Source: Oscheius dolichura
Lineage: Eukaryota; Nematoda; Chromadorea; Rhabditida; Rhabditidae
DNA: 64,000 nt
Assembly: GCA_932521035.1 (NCBI GenBank)
Contig: OW051496.1
Coordinates: 6,758,001 to 6,822,000, forward strand
Direction of reading: 5' to 3'
How positions within the stretch are numbered: the first letter of the stretch is position 1; every line of letters starts with the position of its first letter. The notes beneath the pieces are model-generated. The model searched no databases and was not told the DNA's origin. It saw only the letters and a program-made list of their open reading frames with translations. Positions 25,594 through 39,791 of this stretch are shown here, one piece after another. The position numbers and the translations under genes are program-made.

Positions 25594-27245
25594 AACTGGA
25601 ACAAGCCTGTCATTAGATGAACGACGAGATAGGAGTCCGTCTCTTTAGCCCCACGGCGCGAAACGCCCCGAGTGGAGAAGGCTAGTGGACAGAAGGTGAG
25701 GAAGACGACAGAGGACACAAGGTTGAGAGCAGGAAAAGGAAAAGACGGGAGGACAGCAACAGGTGGGACGAGTACAATTTAACAGACTGTGCGGGACGGG
25801 TTACGGTAACGGCCGGGAAACCTTTGACGTTAGGGAAATATTACTGGGAGGATAAAGTTAGGGAGGGGCTTGAGAACATGTAAAAGAGTGCTTCCTTTTT
25901 GGAAAGCAGGAAGAAATGCCGTGGCCGGGGAAAAGGAAGAGAGGAGCTCCTCGTTCTCTACGGCGGCCGCCGTGTTATCTCTGACGCCGCCTCACCCTCT
26001 CTTTCAACGCGGAAACGGGGGATTTTTATAGAAATCATTTGACAAAAGGAAAAAGTCTTTTAAGATTTTAGAAAACTGTCGGCCATTTGGAGTGGTTGAA
26101 ATCTCGGAGGCCATTTGTCTTCCGCGAATCTCCAAAAACGGAGATGATGGCCCAGTTCCAGTGTGAAATAAGGAAATGAAGGGGTTTACTTGGTAAATTT
26201 GGAGGTGTCTGGCTATAGTTTGGGTGGTTATCTAATGGGGAAGATGGACGAAATGTTGGGAGGAGGATATCACCAGAAGAGAAAGAGCCAGAGCGGGCAG
26301 GGGGACCACTGAAGGTGGAGGGGGACGCCCAGGCCGAATGGAACACCAAATCTGATCCGTGCACTCTCACTTGTCAGGAAATAGGTTATTTCCCTCATTA
26401 CCCTATTTGGATAAGGATCTCTTGAAATGTTTGTGTCGAACACCAGTGACCCACGGCCGGCCAGGGGAGACAGAGGTACAGCTGCCCTCAGTCGTCCCAG
26501 TCTTTGCAGCTTGTCCTTCATAACATGCTTTTCCAAGGTTATCAATTAGCATATTACAGTTCGTTGCAGGACCCATTGAGTAGTCTGCCTCGGAGGCGGG
26601 GTTACTGTAGCCAGTGCCAAAGTTCTCACTTCAGACTGATCTCGCGGGGAAGGGATGTGCCCCCGGGGTCTGCCTTGATGTTCCGTGACGTAGTCCAAGA
26701 TGGGCTTCAACTGCTGCCCAACAACCTCGCGCTTCGTCGATACCATCTCCCAAGCCCGCGGGGCAGAAAACTCGGACAAACCGGGCTGGTTGCCATTGGA
26801 GAGGAGGAGGGGAACCCAGAAACACCTAGGGTTAGACGGAGAGCGAGAGAAGAACAGAAAGGTCTGCCATCGCCCGGGGGCTCCTCCTCCTTTCCCCGTC
26901 TTCTCGTTCAAATTGATTCTTGTCCTTAGACCCCCCAAAAGTGAAAGGCCGGACGAGGAGGAAGGAGCAGTCTGGCGAAAGAGTGAAAGCCAATCCCAGT
27001 CGCAGGAGGAGAGACACCTCTACCGTTTGGAAGTGCGAAACAGATGGCGGTACTTGAAGAAGAAGGCCTTCCGAACGAATAGGCCCACCAATCCCGTTGC
27101 CTATTCCATCCTCCTGTATGCCAAAATTCAATGTCAGTTGCTTTTGGGGCGCCTTTGCGGTCCCTAGTCTACCGGAGGCGTCAATGAGTTAGCAGTTACA
27201 TTAATGAGCCCGATGGAAATTGCAATGCGTAAATATAATAATGTA
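25594..27245. other. Intergenic stretch, no supported gene
   Basis: Several ORFs of 90-155 codons overlap one another on both strands between 26500 and 27170, but none has recognisable domains, a start context or matching introns. I see the element TACCGTAATC at 25481 and its core again at about 25802. This is probably the upstream region of the sugar-transferase gene. Confidence 0.45.
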
Positions 27246-28553
27246 TTACATTTTCAATACGTTGAAGTGCTTTGTCAACCGCTTGACCAGTTTGTCCAGA
27301 ACGTGGCGATTCAGCCCGGAACAGACGTACGAGTAGAAACTCAAGAACTCGGCCATATCCCGATGTCTCTTAACGATCAAGTTGACGGATTTTCGACAAG
27401 GACTCTGGATGGCCTGCAACGTGACTACGCGATCCTTCTTGACGACGGCCACAATGGCCTCTTGGTTGCTCTTCACGTAGATGTGTTCGCCCAGCTGGTG
27501 GAGGAAGTGGTGGGCAGGGAGGGGGGCGCCCATCAGGGTGGCCCACAACTCGGCCGTTGGGTGGTCCTCCTCTATAAGTTTCTGAAAAAGAATATCCTCT
27601 CCATAGGGAAGTATCTGGGACTGGCCTTCATGATCTTCAGCACGAATTGGTAACAGGAGGGGATGTACGAGGTGCCCATGAGTTCCGCCTTGACAGTCTT
27701 CTCTAGAATGCCTTCTACCATATCGGACAGCTCGAACTGGAAGGCGTGGAGGGTGAGCCTCTCCTGAAGAGTTCTCTTTATTTGATCGGAGACATACCAG
27801 GATGAGGGGAAGGGTTCTCTTGAAAGTGGACTGGATCATGCTGACGGTGGACTGTGAGTTGCAGCCGACCCTCCTGGGCCGGAGAGCGGCGATAGCCAGG
27901 GGAAGCGACGGGCAGACGGCGTAGAACATCTCCTCGCAGCAGAAACTGTTCTTCCTCAGGGCGGCTAACACTCGGAGCATTACTGATTCCTTCTGAGACC
28001 CATTTAAGGATACAGCAGACTCACCTTGAAGTGGAAGAGGATGGTCCCGTAGCGAAATATAGCGAGATCGGAGAGTTTGTTCTCCAGGAACGGGACCAGG
28101 CCCATCTTTGAGAAGAGTACCACCCGGCTCCTCTCATATGTCTCGGTCTCCCTGTCCCAGGTGAGACAGTCGATGTGGACGGTGACCACGGACGACTCGG
28201 CCGTCTCCCCGGGCAGTCCGCTTATCTGGACCTCTCGTAAAATACAAAAGGCACAGATAATCTACCGGCTCAATTTCCAGACACAAGTGACGAGAAGGGA
28301 ATGGACAATGGAACTTGTCCCGGTTCTCGTCGACCGTTTTCAGAAATTGCCTGCTGGCTCTCATGGTCCGAGTAAGCGTGACGGGCGGCATCTGAAATCT
28401 CTCTGGAATATGAGAAATAGCTATCAAAGGGTAGCTGATTATCTCTATTGACATGCACGTAGACGGACTCTGTCTCCCGGCCGGACTGACCTTCTCCATA
28501 ATCAGCCGAAGCAGCCGGCCCTCGACATCCGGGTGGCCGAGATCAATCGTCAT
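27246..28553 (-). CDS. Uncharacterised protein, 348 aa
   Basis: Six exons join in frame: 28491-28553, 28266-28391, 28025-28231, 27798-27992, 27644-27763 and 27246-27581. The ATG lies one base after a ctacag acceptor, consistent with trans-splicing. The protein is mainly helical-looking and hydrophobic-patterned, without a signal peptide or clear membrane span. Visible blocks are VTVHIDCLTWDRET, LFSKMGLVPFLENKLSDLAI, MLRVLAALRKNSFCCEEMF and VVKKDRVVTLQAIQSPC. I cannot assign a family. Two introns are unusually short (34 bp at 28232-28265 and 32 bp at 27993-28024). The 62-bp intron before the last exon was chosen because it alone restores frame. Coding quality and phase consistency make a real gene likely. 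Confidence 0.7.
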
Positions 28554-29303
28554 TCTGTAGTCAGAAAGTGTGAACAGTTGTGACCCGCGGGAGAATAAAA
28601 AGAGTAGAGAGAAAGGTAACCAAAAGTCTCTCTCTCCATTGATTGTCTCGCTCTTACTCAGCCGGGCCAATGGAATAAAAAGAAAAGTGGCAGATGTGGA
28701 TGGGGGGATAACGGGAACGGACTGAACTCCGTTCTCTGAATATCTCCTGCAGCAGAGAATGAATAAGGGATGAGGACGGGTGTAATCACGAATAATCATA
28801 GAAAATGCAGCAGACCCTAAGTACGGCGGGGGACTGCGGTCACGCCCACTCGATGATGAATGTTCTTCAGATTATGATAGCTTATTTATATCCAGTGTTA
28901 TTTATCTTGTTTAAAAATGACAAAGACAAATGGGCTAGGAATGTTTCTTCACGATGAACCAGACATCAAGTTTGTTCGTTAGCTAATATTTTTCCAATCA
29001 ATAATCCTCGAGTTACTGATTTTTTCTGATCAGCTTGTATTAGAATTGATCCAAAGAAAATAATGTCATTTATTCATATATAGATACAAAAATACCTGTA
29101 ATAAAATGAGAGCTGATGGGAATGTATCAAACTGGGCTGTGCTCTACGAGCAAAAAAATGCATTGCTATCTTACAGTGAAAGATTCAGAAAAGTTGACCC
29201 GTAACGCACCCGTTTAAAAATCACAGGGAGACAAAAAGACAATGTGAAAGGACTACACGGGTACATACTGAAAGGGGAAAATACAGAGAATATAAAAATC
29301 AAT
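28554..29303. other. AT-rich intergenic spacer
   Basis: No gene seen. Composition changes here from GC-rich to AT-rich; the left edge of the large AT-rich block is at about 28.8 kb. Confidence 0.5.
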
Positions 29304-32300
29304 CTATTTTAAAGATTGCTTACGTCTAACCGGGATCCATGGCTGCTCTTCTTCACTTTTCTCATCCGGAGACGGGGGTCGCATTGTGATATCGAGGAGT
29401 TGCTGTGCTGCTACCCGGGCACTTTCTGCTTCTGATGATGTTGCTGTTTGACACGATGTTGTTCTTGATACAGCGGAATCAGACGACGGATATTCTGGAT
29501 CTACTGGGCGGTTCCTTCTCCTCCGCTTCTTTTTAGCAACACCTATCGGTTGATCCACCAGCTTTGGAGAATGAGAACTACCTTTAAAGGAATTCAGTTA
29601 AAAAAGGCGCAAAAATACTAACGTTTTCTCAAAATTTCCTCCACTTTTGTTTGTACAAGCTTCTCTATTTCTGAAGAATCTGCAGCAGCATATCTTTTTG
29701 AACACATATAGCTCACAATACCGCAAAAAATAATTACGGTTAAAATTTGAGTGACGACCAGAATCAAAGCAATTTCTTCCATCTAATGATATAAATGAAT
29801 CAAAGGAACAAGTTAACTCACAGTCCAGGAGCCGTATAGGGAGACTTTACTAGATCCAATATAATGTTTTATAGCTGTGATATCTTCTGATCTGCATCTC
29901 TCTTTATCTGGCATCTGATACACATATCTAGACGGCGATAATTCGTTTGCTGCTGTACGAATAGAATGCAGCCACTGACTCAAAGAGTCCATTTCTTGAC
30001 GCATTAGTGTTAACTATAATAAAGACTTAGCATCTACTTTAACTGTGTCTTACTCTTTCAGAAATAGTTTTATTGAGACGGAGCTCAACACCTTCGGCTA
30101 CTTCTTGAGCCGCTTTTCTTGCTTGGTCCAGGTGTTTTTTATGTTCATCCGTCTGTGCTACGTATTGGCGGCTTAATTCGCTTAGATATTCGGAGGAGAG
30201 AGACATATTTAACTCCAGAGCAGCAATCCGTTTATTTAACTTCATGAAAACAGATTCCTTAATGTTTCAATGTTTCAAAAGATGGAAAATTCTCACTTTA
30301 TGACTCATAGAAGCTGCGGGTATTGCCTCCGTAGCGGCCGGTACTGCATGTGGAACAATTGGAACAAGGTCTTCTGTCTTATTTTCTTCCGTTACAACAA
30401 CATCGAGATTGTCTGCAGCTGGCTTCTCCGTTGGTACATCTATTTCAATTGGTACGACAAAATTTCTTCTTTCATAAAGTTGGCGCTGATGAAAAGCAAT
30501 GCTTCTCCTTCGCCTTCTTTCAGAGAACCATCGGCGATTAGGAAGAACAAGCGAATCCATAGGAATTCTGAAAAGAAATATTTACACAACTGAAGTTTAG
30601 CAAAACAAACGTTGAATTTTTCAACGGCGGTTTCCACACAAAAACCCAGCAAAGATGCGTAGGAACAATGCAAGAAGGTTTTACCGGACAAACATGACAG
30701 AGTGTCATATCAAATGGCTTGTATTTTCTAGTTTTGGATTCTTTTTTTTCACCAGTTAACTTAGTAGCCACCACATTAACTATATCTTTTAAAATCTTGC
30801 CGCTTACAACCTAAAATACATAGATTAATCAGTTGCAATAAAGGCTTACCTGGTCAACAATCTCTCTCACAATCGGTTTCTGTTCAGTTTTAGGCGATGG
30901 CGTGGTAACTGATTCTATCACCGTTGGAGGCTCTGGAAGTGTTGCTATCGGTGGCTGAGGCTAAAGAAAAATCCATTACAGAAAAAAAATTGCAGCTAAT
31001 TTACAGTGGTGGGTTCCGTTATTGTATGTGGCAGCGTAACTGGCAGAGTAGAAGTACTTGATACAGTTTCAACAGCATCTGCCTGAACAGGGAGCCTTAC
31101 AGTTTCAGCTTGATTTGCCTATAAAACATGCCTTCGTAAAGATTTCATTAGAAAAAACCTCATATTCATACTCATCAACCATAGAAGATCCCATAATTTT
31201 TAATACGGAAAGTGTGCAATAATGTTCACTGCCGTAATGAGAAAGCAGCTCAATCTTCAAAAAAAATTTTTTTATAACGCGAAAAAACAACAAACATGCC
31301 TTTAGCAATTTGGCATACTGTCTACTTTCTATGTTAAAAGTCTGCAGTTGCCTCGTATCGGTGGCTGTAAAATTTCCCAATAGCTGCCAATCTGCGCCTG
31401 ATCTCTCAGCAGTCAATACACGAATATCCCTAGGTCCGGACGAAAAAAGCTCAAAATTTCCTAAGACTATTTGTCGCGGCTGAACAGTTTCACATAGTTC
31501 CAGTACAATAAATTTGTTTTCAGCTTTTACACAGGGATTACGCATATATTCATCTTTCTCCTAAATGAGTGATTAGCAAAAATAGTTAATAAAATATTAC
31601 CTTATCATTTAAAATAGCCTTTGTATTTTCCGCTTCAGCATTTGCCAATATAACTTTTGCGCCGCATTCTCTAGATGCATAATTTCTTGTTGGTGTTGGA
31701 TCCACAACAGGTGCTGGGACTGTTACTACTGGTGGAATCTAAAAGCATTGCATGACGTTGAATATCGTTTACCATTTTTTTCTGTTCTTGCTTAAGCTTT
31801 TCCTTTGTCCACTCGTCAAATGATACGATTGGTTGTTTCGACGGCTCATCTGGAGGTACATCAATTTCTGTCGGTGGCGATGCGGCTCTGAAACAGAAAA
31901 CATTCAAAAACATTCACATATAATGTTTTAGAGAAACGTACGTTATTGACCGAGGGTTAGTTAAATTATTTGTACAGTTTCCGGTTGATGGATTTGCTGG
32001 AGCGGTGAGATTGAGCGTAGTATTGGGCGATCTTGCAGTAGGCGGAGCAGATACATTAGCACACCCTGATGTTGTTCTGAAAAAAGTCTTCAGTAAAAGC
32101 AAATAATAATAGCGAAGTATGTATAATTATCAAAGTAAACACATTATTAAACAGATTCCCCTTTCCAGACTGTTATCAATTATTCATGGGTCTATTTAAC
32201 TAAGCCAGCTGATCGCAAGAATTTAAATAAATTATCAGCAATTTTTATCTATGATAGCACCAAATTAGAACCATCTCAATTGTTTTTCGAATCACATGTT

Positions 32301-32898
32301 GCAGTTTTATATCAGCTTAAAACCGGTCTTAAATGCCAACCTCTCTGAACCACGTCAAATTTAAGGCTGTAGAGTCAATTAAATCTACGCTATACAAGCC
32401 GCTGATAGAAACGTTTTTTTTATTTGTGTTTCTTTTTAATGAATACAAAAATATTCGGTTTTTATTTTGCTATTCCTTAACTCTCGAATGCATTCTCGAA
32501 TACAATCAGTTATAACCCCCTATTAATAATTAGCGTTCACTAAGTAACCATTGAAAAAAATGTAAGGTGTACTTGATAATGTTAAATGTAAGCAAAACAA
32601 GCAGCGATTTAAAAAAAACGAAAGTTTTCATCAATACTAGCTGCTTTATCAAAAGAGGTGAGGCGATTGCTGATATCTTTACTTGTTCCGCATGACCTGC
32701 GGTCACGGGTAAACCTTTCCCGTAAAATAATAAGCACAAACAGCATACAATCATAAATCAAATGAATTCCCACAGGTATCAGCTTTTGTATAATAGAAAC
32801 CCCCACCTGCATAGTAATGAAGTTAGAACTGCAATAAAAATGATACTGGAATATAATATTGGAAATAAACCGTCGCCCATGTCGTCATTGTCCAACAT
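29304..32898 (-). CDS. SUCO: SUN-domain protein of the SUCO/SLP1 family (ER membrane)
   Basis: A multi-exon gene running from exon 32807-32898 down to 29304. Residues 1-30 form a clear signal peptide ([11 protein letters not shown], then [12 protein letters not shown]), followed by a Thr/Pro/Asn-rich region and the family linker [15 protein letters not shown]. The SUN domain follows: [47 protein letters not shown], then [13 protein letters not shown] and [10 protein letters not shown]. The C-terminal half carries the second family hallmark, [20 protein letters not shown], a coiled coil, one membrane span ([20 protein letters not shown]) and a basic/acidic tail. In yeast and mammals these proteins sit in the ER and help membrane-protein folding and collagen export. 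A 45-bp segment in the SUN domain behaves like an intron but starts with GC. The first intron (about 730 bp) links the signal-peptide exon by matching phase and is inferred. Confidence 0.88.
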
Positions 32899-33894
32899 AG
32901 GCTCTCGCCTAGGGCGATAAGATCGGGCTGCGGCGGGGATGAAATCCGGAATGTGGCCGACTAAGAGTTTTTGGTAGTGAGCGTTTTGGTAAGCGAAGAC
33001 CCCCCGTGGCTCCGCCCATTTCTAATCAACGTGCCAGTTGGATAAACACTGCTGATGAATGATTAATAATTTTGTAAGAGTGAAACGAAACCTAACCTAT
33101 ATCTGCTTCCTGTTACAATCCAACCAACCTCACTTAACCTTCCCCATTACTATGTTTTTATATGCCATATTCCCTTATGTTCATACTTTTTATTTGCCAA
33201 ACTATCATTTGACAAAGTATTTTTCCATTTTGTTCATAAAACGATGATGACGACGAAATGCCACCGCCACCTATTATCCAAGTTGGAATTGCACATGACC
33301 TCAGGGTGTGCACACAAGCCGTTTTGATTTCGATTTTTTCTCAGGGTTGTAATGTTACGACCGCAGTTGTTCTCACACAAAAAATCACGTATAAAGGAAG
33401 TGACTCACTTTTATACGCTAACCCTAATGAAATAATGATATTTAGTTTCGAAGAGAACTTTGTAATAAAATGACTTACAGTAAAACATCTCTTAACGATC
33501 TCCTAGGTGTGAATCCATAAGGTGATCCAAATGGTGAGATAGTTGTAATATTATCAGGTTGTACTTTTCTAAACAGACATTTTATATAACTAACTATACA
33601 GTTTTATTTATATGCCGTACAAAGTGTCAAGCAGCTAAAAAAGGTAATTAACAAAAAACTGACATCAAATTTAGTAAAAAAAGAAGTTTAGACAGCAAAT
33701 CCATTTTTCAAATTATTCTGTGAATAATCTCATGCCTAAATAGACTTCAACTTCGAACGAATCAAACTAGTAGCAGTAGGCGAATGCCGACTCAGACGGC
33801 CTTATGGATACAGCACAATATCGGACAATAATTTATAAAAGAGCATTGATGTTCACAGGTTAAACATGCAACAAAGATCACCAGTAGACGGAGA
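32899..33894. other. AT-rich intergenic region
   Basis: Short plus-strand ORFs at 33059 and 33258 show no domains or splice support. A minus-strand poly(A) signal for the proteasome gene is at 33603-33608. The short GC-rich patch at about 32870-33010 lies just upstream of the SUCO start and may be its promoter or an untranslated exon. Confidence 0.45.
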
Positions 33895-34902
33895 TTAATC
33901 TTCACGGAGCTTGATGCGCTCGACGCGTACAGGTTTGCCAGCTTCCGCGATTACTAAATGGATGCTGTCTCCTGTTGAAATTTCTCTCTCAGCAGCTGTA
34001 CGGAAGGCGTCCTTTATCAGGGAAATTGCACGTTCGATGGTCAGACGAGGCTTTTCAGCCTCTTCGGAAAGAGTTACATGTCCAACCTAATAGAGATTGC
34101 TATAAATACTTAAAAATAAGGACCTGGCAATCAAGGAAAGGAATAATCATAGGCTCAGCAGCTCCGCTAGCTGAATAGGTGAGTCTTTCAATACAACCAA
34201 TAGGATCATAACTGAAAACAGCTCCTTTTCCTTAATTGAAATTAAATGAAGAAAGCAATGAATCAACCTTTTTCGTCGATACCAGCCAAAATAGCACCTG
34301 TGTAGTAAGGGAAGAATCGCTTGTAATAAAGATTTCGGGAAAGAAGTTCGGCAGCAAGATCCACAGTCATGTCAGTACGATAATCAAAGCGGTACTTATG
34401 TAGACGACTCTGTATAAAAATCAGTCATTAGAATAGTCTACGCTTACAGCTAGAACTCGCTTGAGCTGGAGAACATCGCCATAAAATCCCGCAGTAGCCA
34501 GAACAATGGAATTATTCCTATAAATATGCTGAAGTAAGCATGTAAATAAAAACCAACAGGATATGTATTTTTTCGGCATTTCTGGTCATGATGTTAATCT
34601 CCATTTGCGACATTCGGGTATCACTGGCGACAATGACAAAATGGTCACCAGCAAGAGCACAAGTAGAACTGAAAGAGTTATTTTTATAAAGATACTTGAG
34701 ATGTTTTATGAACATGCACTTTGTAAATTTGCATGGAATCTTACCCTCCCTCCATTGAATATGGGTTCCAACGTTGTCGTTCAATCAGACGAGCACTCCT
34801 CCAGTCCGGATTGGATTCAGCATCAGCCATTGCAGCTTTGAATGCCTTCATTGCCGAAAGCGGATCGGTCTTGGGATCATACGGAATGGCAAAAGAAGAC
34901 AT
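33895..34902 (-). CDS. PSMB1: 20S proteasome subunit beta type-1 (beta-6)
   Basis: Six exons, 34745-34902, 34558-34668, 34448-34517, 34268-34409, 34124-34230 and 33895-34086, give 259 aa, near the family length. Landmarks are GGSTCALAGDHFVIVASDTR, NAEKIHILNNSIVLATAGFY, GDVLQLKRVL, LLSRNLYYKRFFPYYTGAIL, GAVFSYDPIGCIER and the C-terminal AEREISTGDSIHLVIAEAGK. This is the non-catalytic beta-6 ring subunit (PSMB1; pbs-6 in C. elegans): the residue after the Gly-Gly step is Ser, not the catalytic Thr. The subunit is needed for core particle assembly. The start codon follows a tttatag acceptor by one base. The gene diverges from DDX47 across 549 bp. Confidence 0.97.
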
Positions 34903-35451
34903 CCTATAAACATAAAAATAATACTGGTACACCAACAAGATATTTCTGCAGGCGATGTGAATATAAAGAAAACGATTTGAACAAATTTGTTCGCTTGTTT
35001 GTGATTGCGGCCCCTTTTTTGTTATTTTTGCAACAAATGAAATGCTCGCTTGTAAAGGGGAATGTCAGAATGTTTTGCAAGGCTCGAAAAGGGCAAAAAG
35101 AAACCAAGAGAAACGTTTTGTCAGCTTGGAGGAGGGAAGGAAATAGAAAAAAAGAAAAGTCATCACAAGCACTCAATCATATGTTCCGTTGTAAACGGAG
35201 TGCAGGCATTCGACCCAGGGTGTTTTGGGTTTTGCTTGCTCTTTCCTTATTCCTTTCTCTCATATATATGTGCTTCCCTTTTTTCATGCCTCCCCTATTA
35301 CTTCAAAAAGTTGAGCAAAAAGAGTAATAAATTGGATGTTACAAGTGAAACTAAAGACATACGAAAACTGTGCGCTGTTTACAATGAGTAGTATTTTTGC
35401 TATTATTTTCAACTTATTTTTGTTCTAGGTTTTTAAAACATTGTTTTAGCC
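34903..35451. promoter_or_regulatory. Divergent promoter region between PSMB1 and DDX47
   Basis: 549 bp between head-to-head start codons. Splice-leader-type acceptors sit directly against both ATGs (tttatag and ttttag). ORFs inside are low-complexity shadows. Expected to hold the promoters and outrons of two housekeeping genes. Confidence 0.5.
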
Positions 35452-37261
<1,810 letters not shown>

Positions 37262-37406
37262 TCCTATTGTTATGTTATGATTTGTTTTTGTTATTGTTGA
37301 TTGATAAATTTATCCAATTGTAGTATCTCCATACATGCTGTTGTGTACCTAGTCGAATTTATATTTATTGCTTTATGGAATATTGTAAGGGCCGCTTTAA
37401 AAAGAC

Positions 37407-38464
37407 ATGGATAAAAAGATAGAGAAACGGCTCCAAGCATCACAACAAGAAGAACCCACGATGCTAACCATCGTGCGGCAAATGATGTTTGTCTATGGCG
37501 ATGATGAAGTTAGTAGCTAAGTTTTTCTTTAAATGTATTTTAAGAAACCTCTTTCATCATGTGAAAATTTTGTACTAGATTTAGTTAAGCACCAAGTGCT
37601 TTTAGTTACTAATCAGGCATGGACGGTTGCTCAAGAACAGCGGTAAGGGTTTCTTCTATTTAATACCAATCTTATTTAGTGCATCAGAAGTAAGGCTCAA
37701 AGATTTATTTTATCCACTGAGAAACCATTCCGATTTTATTGTCCGCCTTTTAAAATATGCCCAGGTGATCTCAATCTAACGTTTGTCAATATATTTCAGG
37801 CAGCCCAAAAAATTGCAGAAGTAACTAGAGAAGCGGATGAATCTGAAGAAAATGCGGCAAAAACAAAAAAGTTATTTTCTGTCAATTTTAAACTTCTTTT
37901 CTAGGATGGAAGGCGCATATAGTGAGCTAATAGAAGCTTTGAGACCATGGAAGCTAGATATTTGCTCTGATAACATTGATGTTTGTCGTTACGGCTTTTC
38001 AAATAATGGTGTTTTAGAAATATACCGATTGCTACTTTGACGGACGCCAGAAACGAATGGCTAACAGAGTTGGCAAGCTCCCATCAAAAGTTTATGAACG
38101 CTTCACAGAAGCGAGAAAGGCTAACTTCTGTGGCAGCTCGAAGAAAGGCGCCCGTCGTGTTAAGGATCCGTTTATTACGTGGCTTGGAAATCCTCCACTT
38201 GGAAAATTCGCTGATTTCGCACTTGCTTTTATTGCTCGTGAAACCGTAGCCTCTATCACTGACGATGCTGCCACTCTCAGAGACTTGGTTAGATTAATCT
38301 AGCTTTCACAGATATCAAATATGTTACAGGAGAACGAAAGTCTCAAGGGCTACTTCCAGGATGAAGGATTGACTCCGTGTCTTCAAATGCGCCACTATGA
38401 ACAAGCTCTTCGTAGAAATCTTTGCTTCCGCCGCAGCGGTAACTATCTCTTCGGCACCTTATGA
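37407..38464 (+). CDS. SUPT3H: SAGA subunit SPT3 (SUPT3H)
   Basis: Seven exons, 37407-37508, 37545-37642, 37680-37764, 37800-37870, 37905-37980, 38018-38287 and 38330-38464, give 278 aa. The N-terminus is a histone fold: LTIVRQMMFVYGDD, a helix with LDLVKHQVLLVTNQAWTVA, then LKDLFYPLRNHSDFIVRLL. The C-terminal half has the SPT3-specific region: KVYERFTEARKANFC, DPFITWLGNPP and FALAFIARETVASITDDA. SPT3 works in the SAGA coactivator, contacting TBP; TAF13 has the same fold but lacks the C-terminal part. The gene is 145 bp downstream of DDX47 in the same direction, a spacing compatible with a nematode operon. Composition is AT-rich at the start and closer to balanced in exons 6-7. Confidence 0.87.
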
Positions 38465-39756
38465 TTTTTTTTCTCCAAAATTTTTCTCTAATTGTTTTGA
38501 TGTATCATGTATTTTGGGCTGTGATCTCAATCTGTTGGTCCCGATTGTTTTCGTTTTTAAAGTATATATATATATAAAATATCTTTGAACTCCTGCTTTT
38601 TCTGAGTAAATTTGGGGTTAGCACATTTGCACTTTCAGGTCATTCTTGATATCTGTCTGAGATCTCATGTACTCTCAGTGCAAGTAGAAGATTCGTATAG
38701 TCGGAGGGATCTGCTCTCGGTTAGACATAGTTTCTAGGCGAGTTTACTGCGATTGGTTGAGTGAGGATTACGGTATAGGGTTGATTGTATTCGCCGTAGT
38801 CAAGAGATTCCAAATGGTTGTAAAGTATTTAAATAATTCTCACGGTAGTGGAAAAAGTATAGATTAAGAAAAATAGCAAAACGTTTGAATATAACACTCT
38901 AAAGGGGCTTTGAGCCTGTGTCATCTTCTCGTTGATCAACCGGTGCTAGTCACGTCTTCCTTTCCCATCATTTCCCTCAATTCTTTTTATATTTACATAT
39001 CAGTGATTTGCCGGTCCTTGTGTTATTTATAATTCCTACCATATAAACACCCGGGTCACACAGAGACCGAGAGAGCGCCTATGAAAAAGATCGAGAGGGA
39101 AAAAGGCAACAAACACTCCCACACGGCTCTCCTCCTATGAATCATCACTCATTCGACCGATCTCGGCTATTTCCGCCTCAGGAAACGGGGCACCTCCTCA
39201 GAAAGGCGATGATCCTCTCGTAGGCTACCGTAATCCTGGCCCTCTAGGCGAGAAACGATTCCCGCCACATTGGAGTTATTTTTATTCAATATACAATATT
39301 CCATGATTTTTAAAGGGAATAGAAAAGGAGGCTAACTGTTCTGGATACTCTGTGAAGAGGGAATGGAAGTTGTCTGGACTCAGGAGAGATAGAAAAAGAG
39401 CTGTATGCACCAAAACGGATACAGCACTTTAAACTACCTCATCTCAGTACGGCAGACGGTGTAGGGGGAGGGGATGAGGGGGCAAGGGGCACGGGGAGGG
39501 AGGCGAAGAAGACGGGGCAGAGGACAGGAGAGAGTCCCCTTGCCCGGCCAGCGTCCATGGCGAGGCTGTCTGGCAAAGAGTGAGGCGGACCGCGCGCCGC
39601 AGCCGCCGATGCAGCAGACGTTTTTTTCGCCGGCGGCATCGATCGGCGAAAAATGGCTGGTCTGAACTAAAAGAACCGTGTTCGAAAATGGAGGCTGGCC
39701 GGCCGGCCGAGGTGTAACGATGGTCAGCGAGGGCGTAGGAGGAGGGGAGGAGGGAG

Positions 39757-39791
39757 GAGGATGCGGGAGGATACGGGAGGATACGGGAGGT
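39757..39791. repeat. Tandem 10-bp repeat, three copies
   Basis: Consecutive units of GGGAGGATAC type (ATGCGGGAGG, ATACGGGAGG, ATACGGGAGG) in a purine-rich stretch of the gene-poor region. Confidence 0.7.

Noticed and set aside
26504-27167. Cluster of overlapping 90-155 codon ORFs on both strands
   Set aside because: They overlap each other in several frames and none has a domain or splice chain; typical of GC-rich non-coding DNA.
27622-27763. Donor at 27621 (GCC A|GT) in the 348-aa gene
   Set aside because: It shifts the last exon out of frame; the donor after TTC at 27644 keeps it.
33059-33473. Two short plus-strand ORFs between SUCO and PSMB1
   Set aside because: AT-rich, no domain, no acceptor at the ATG and no partner exons.
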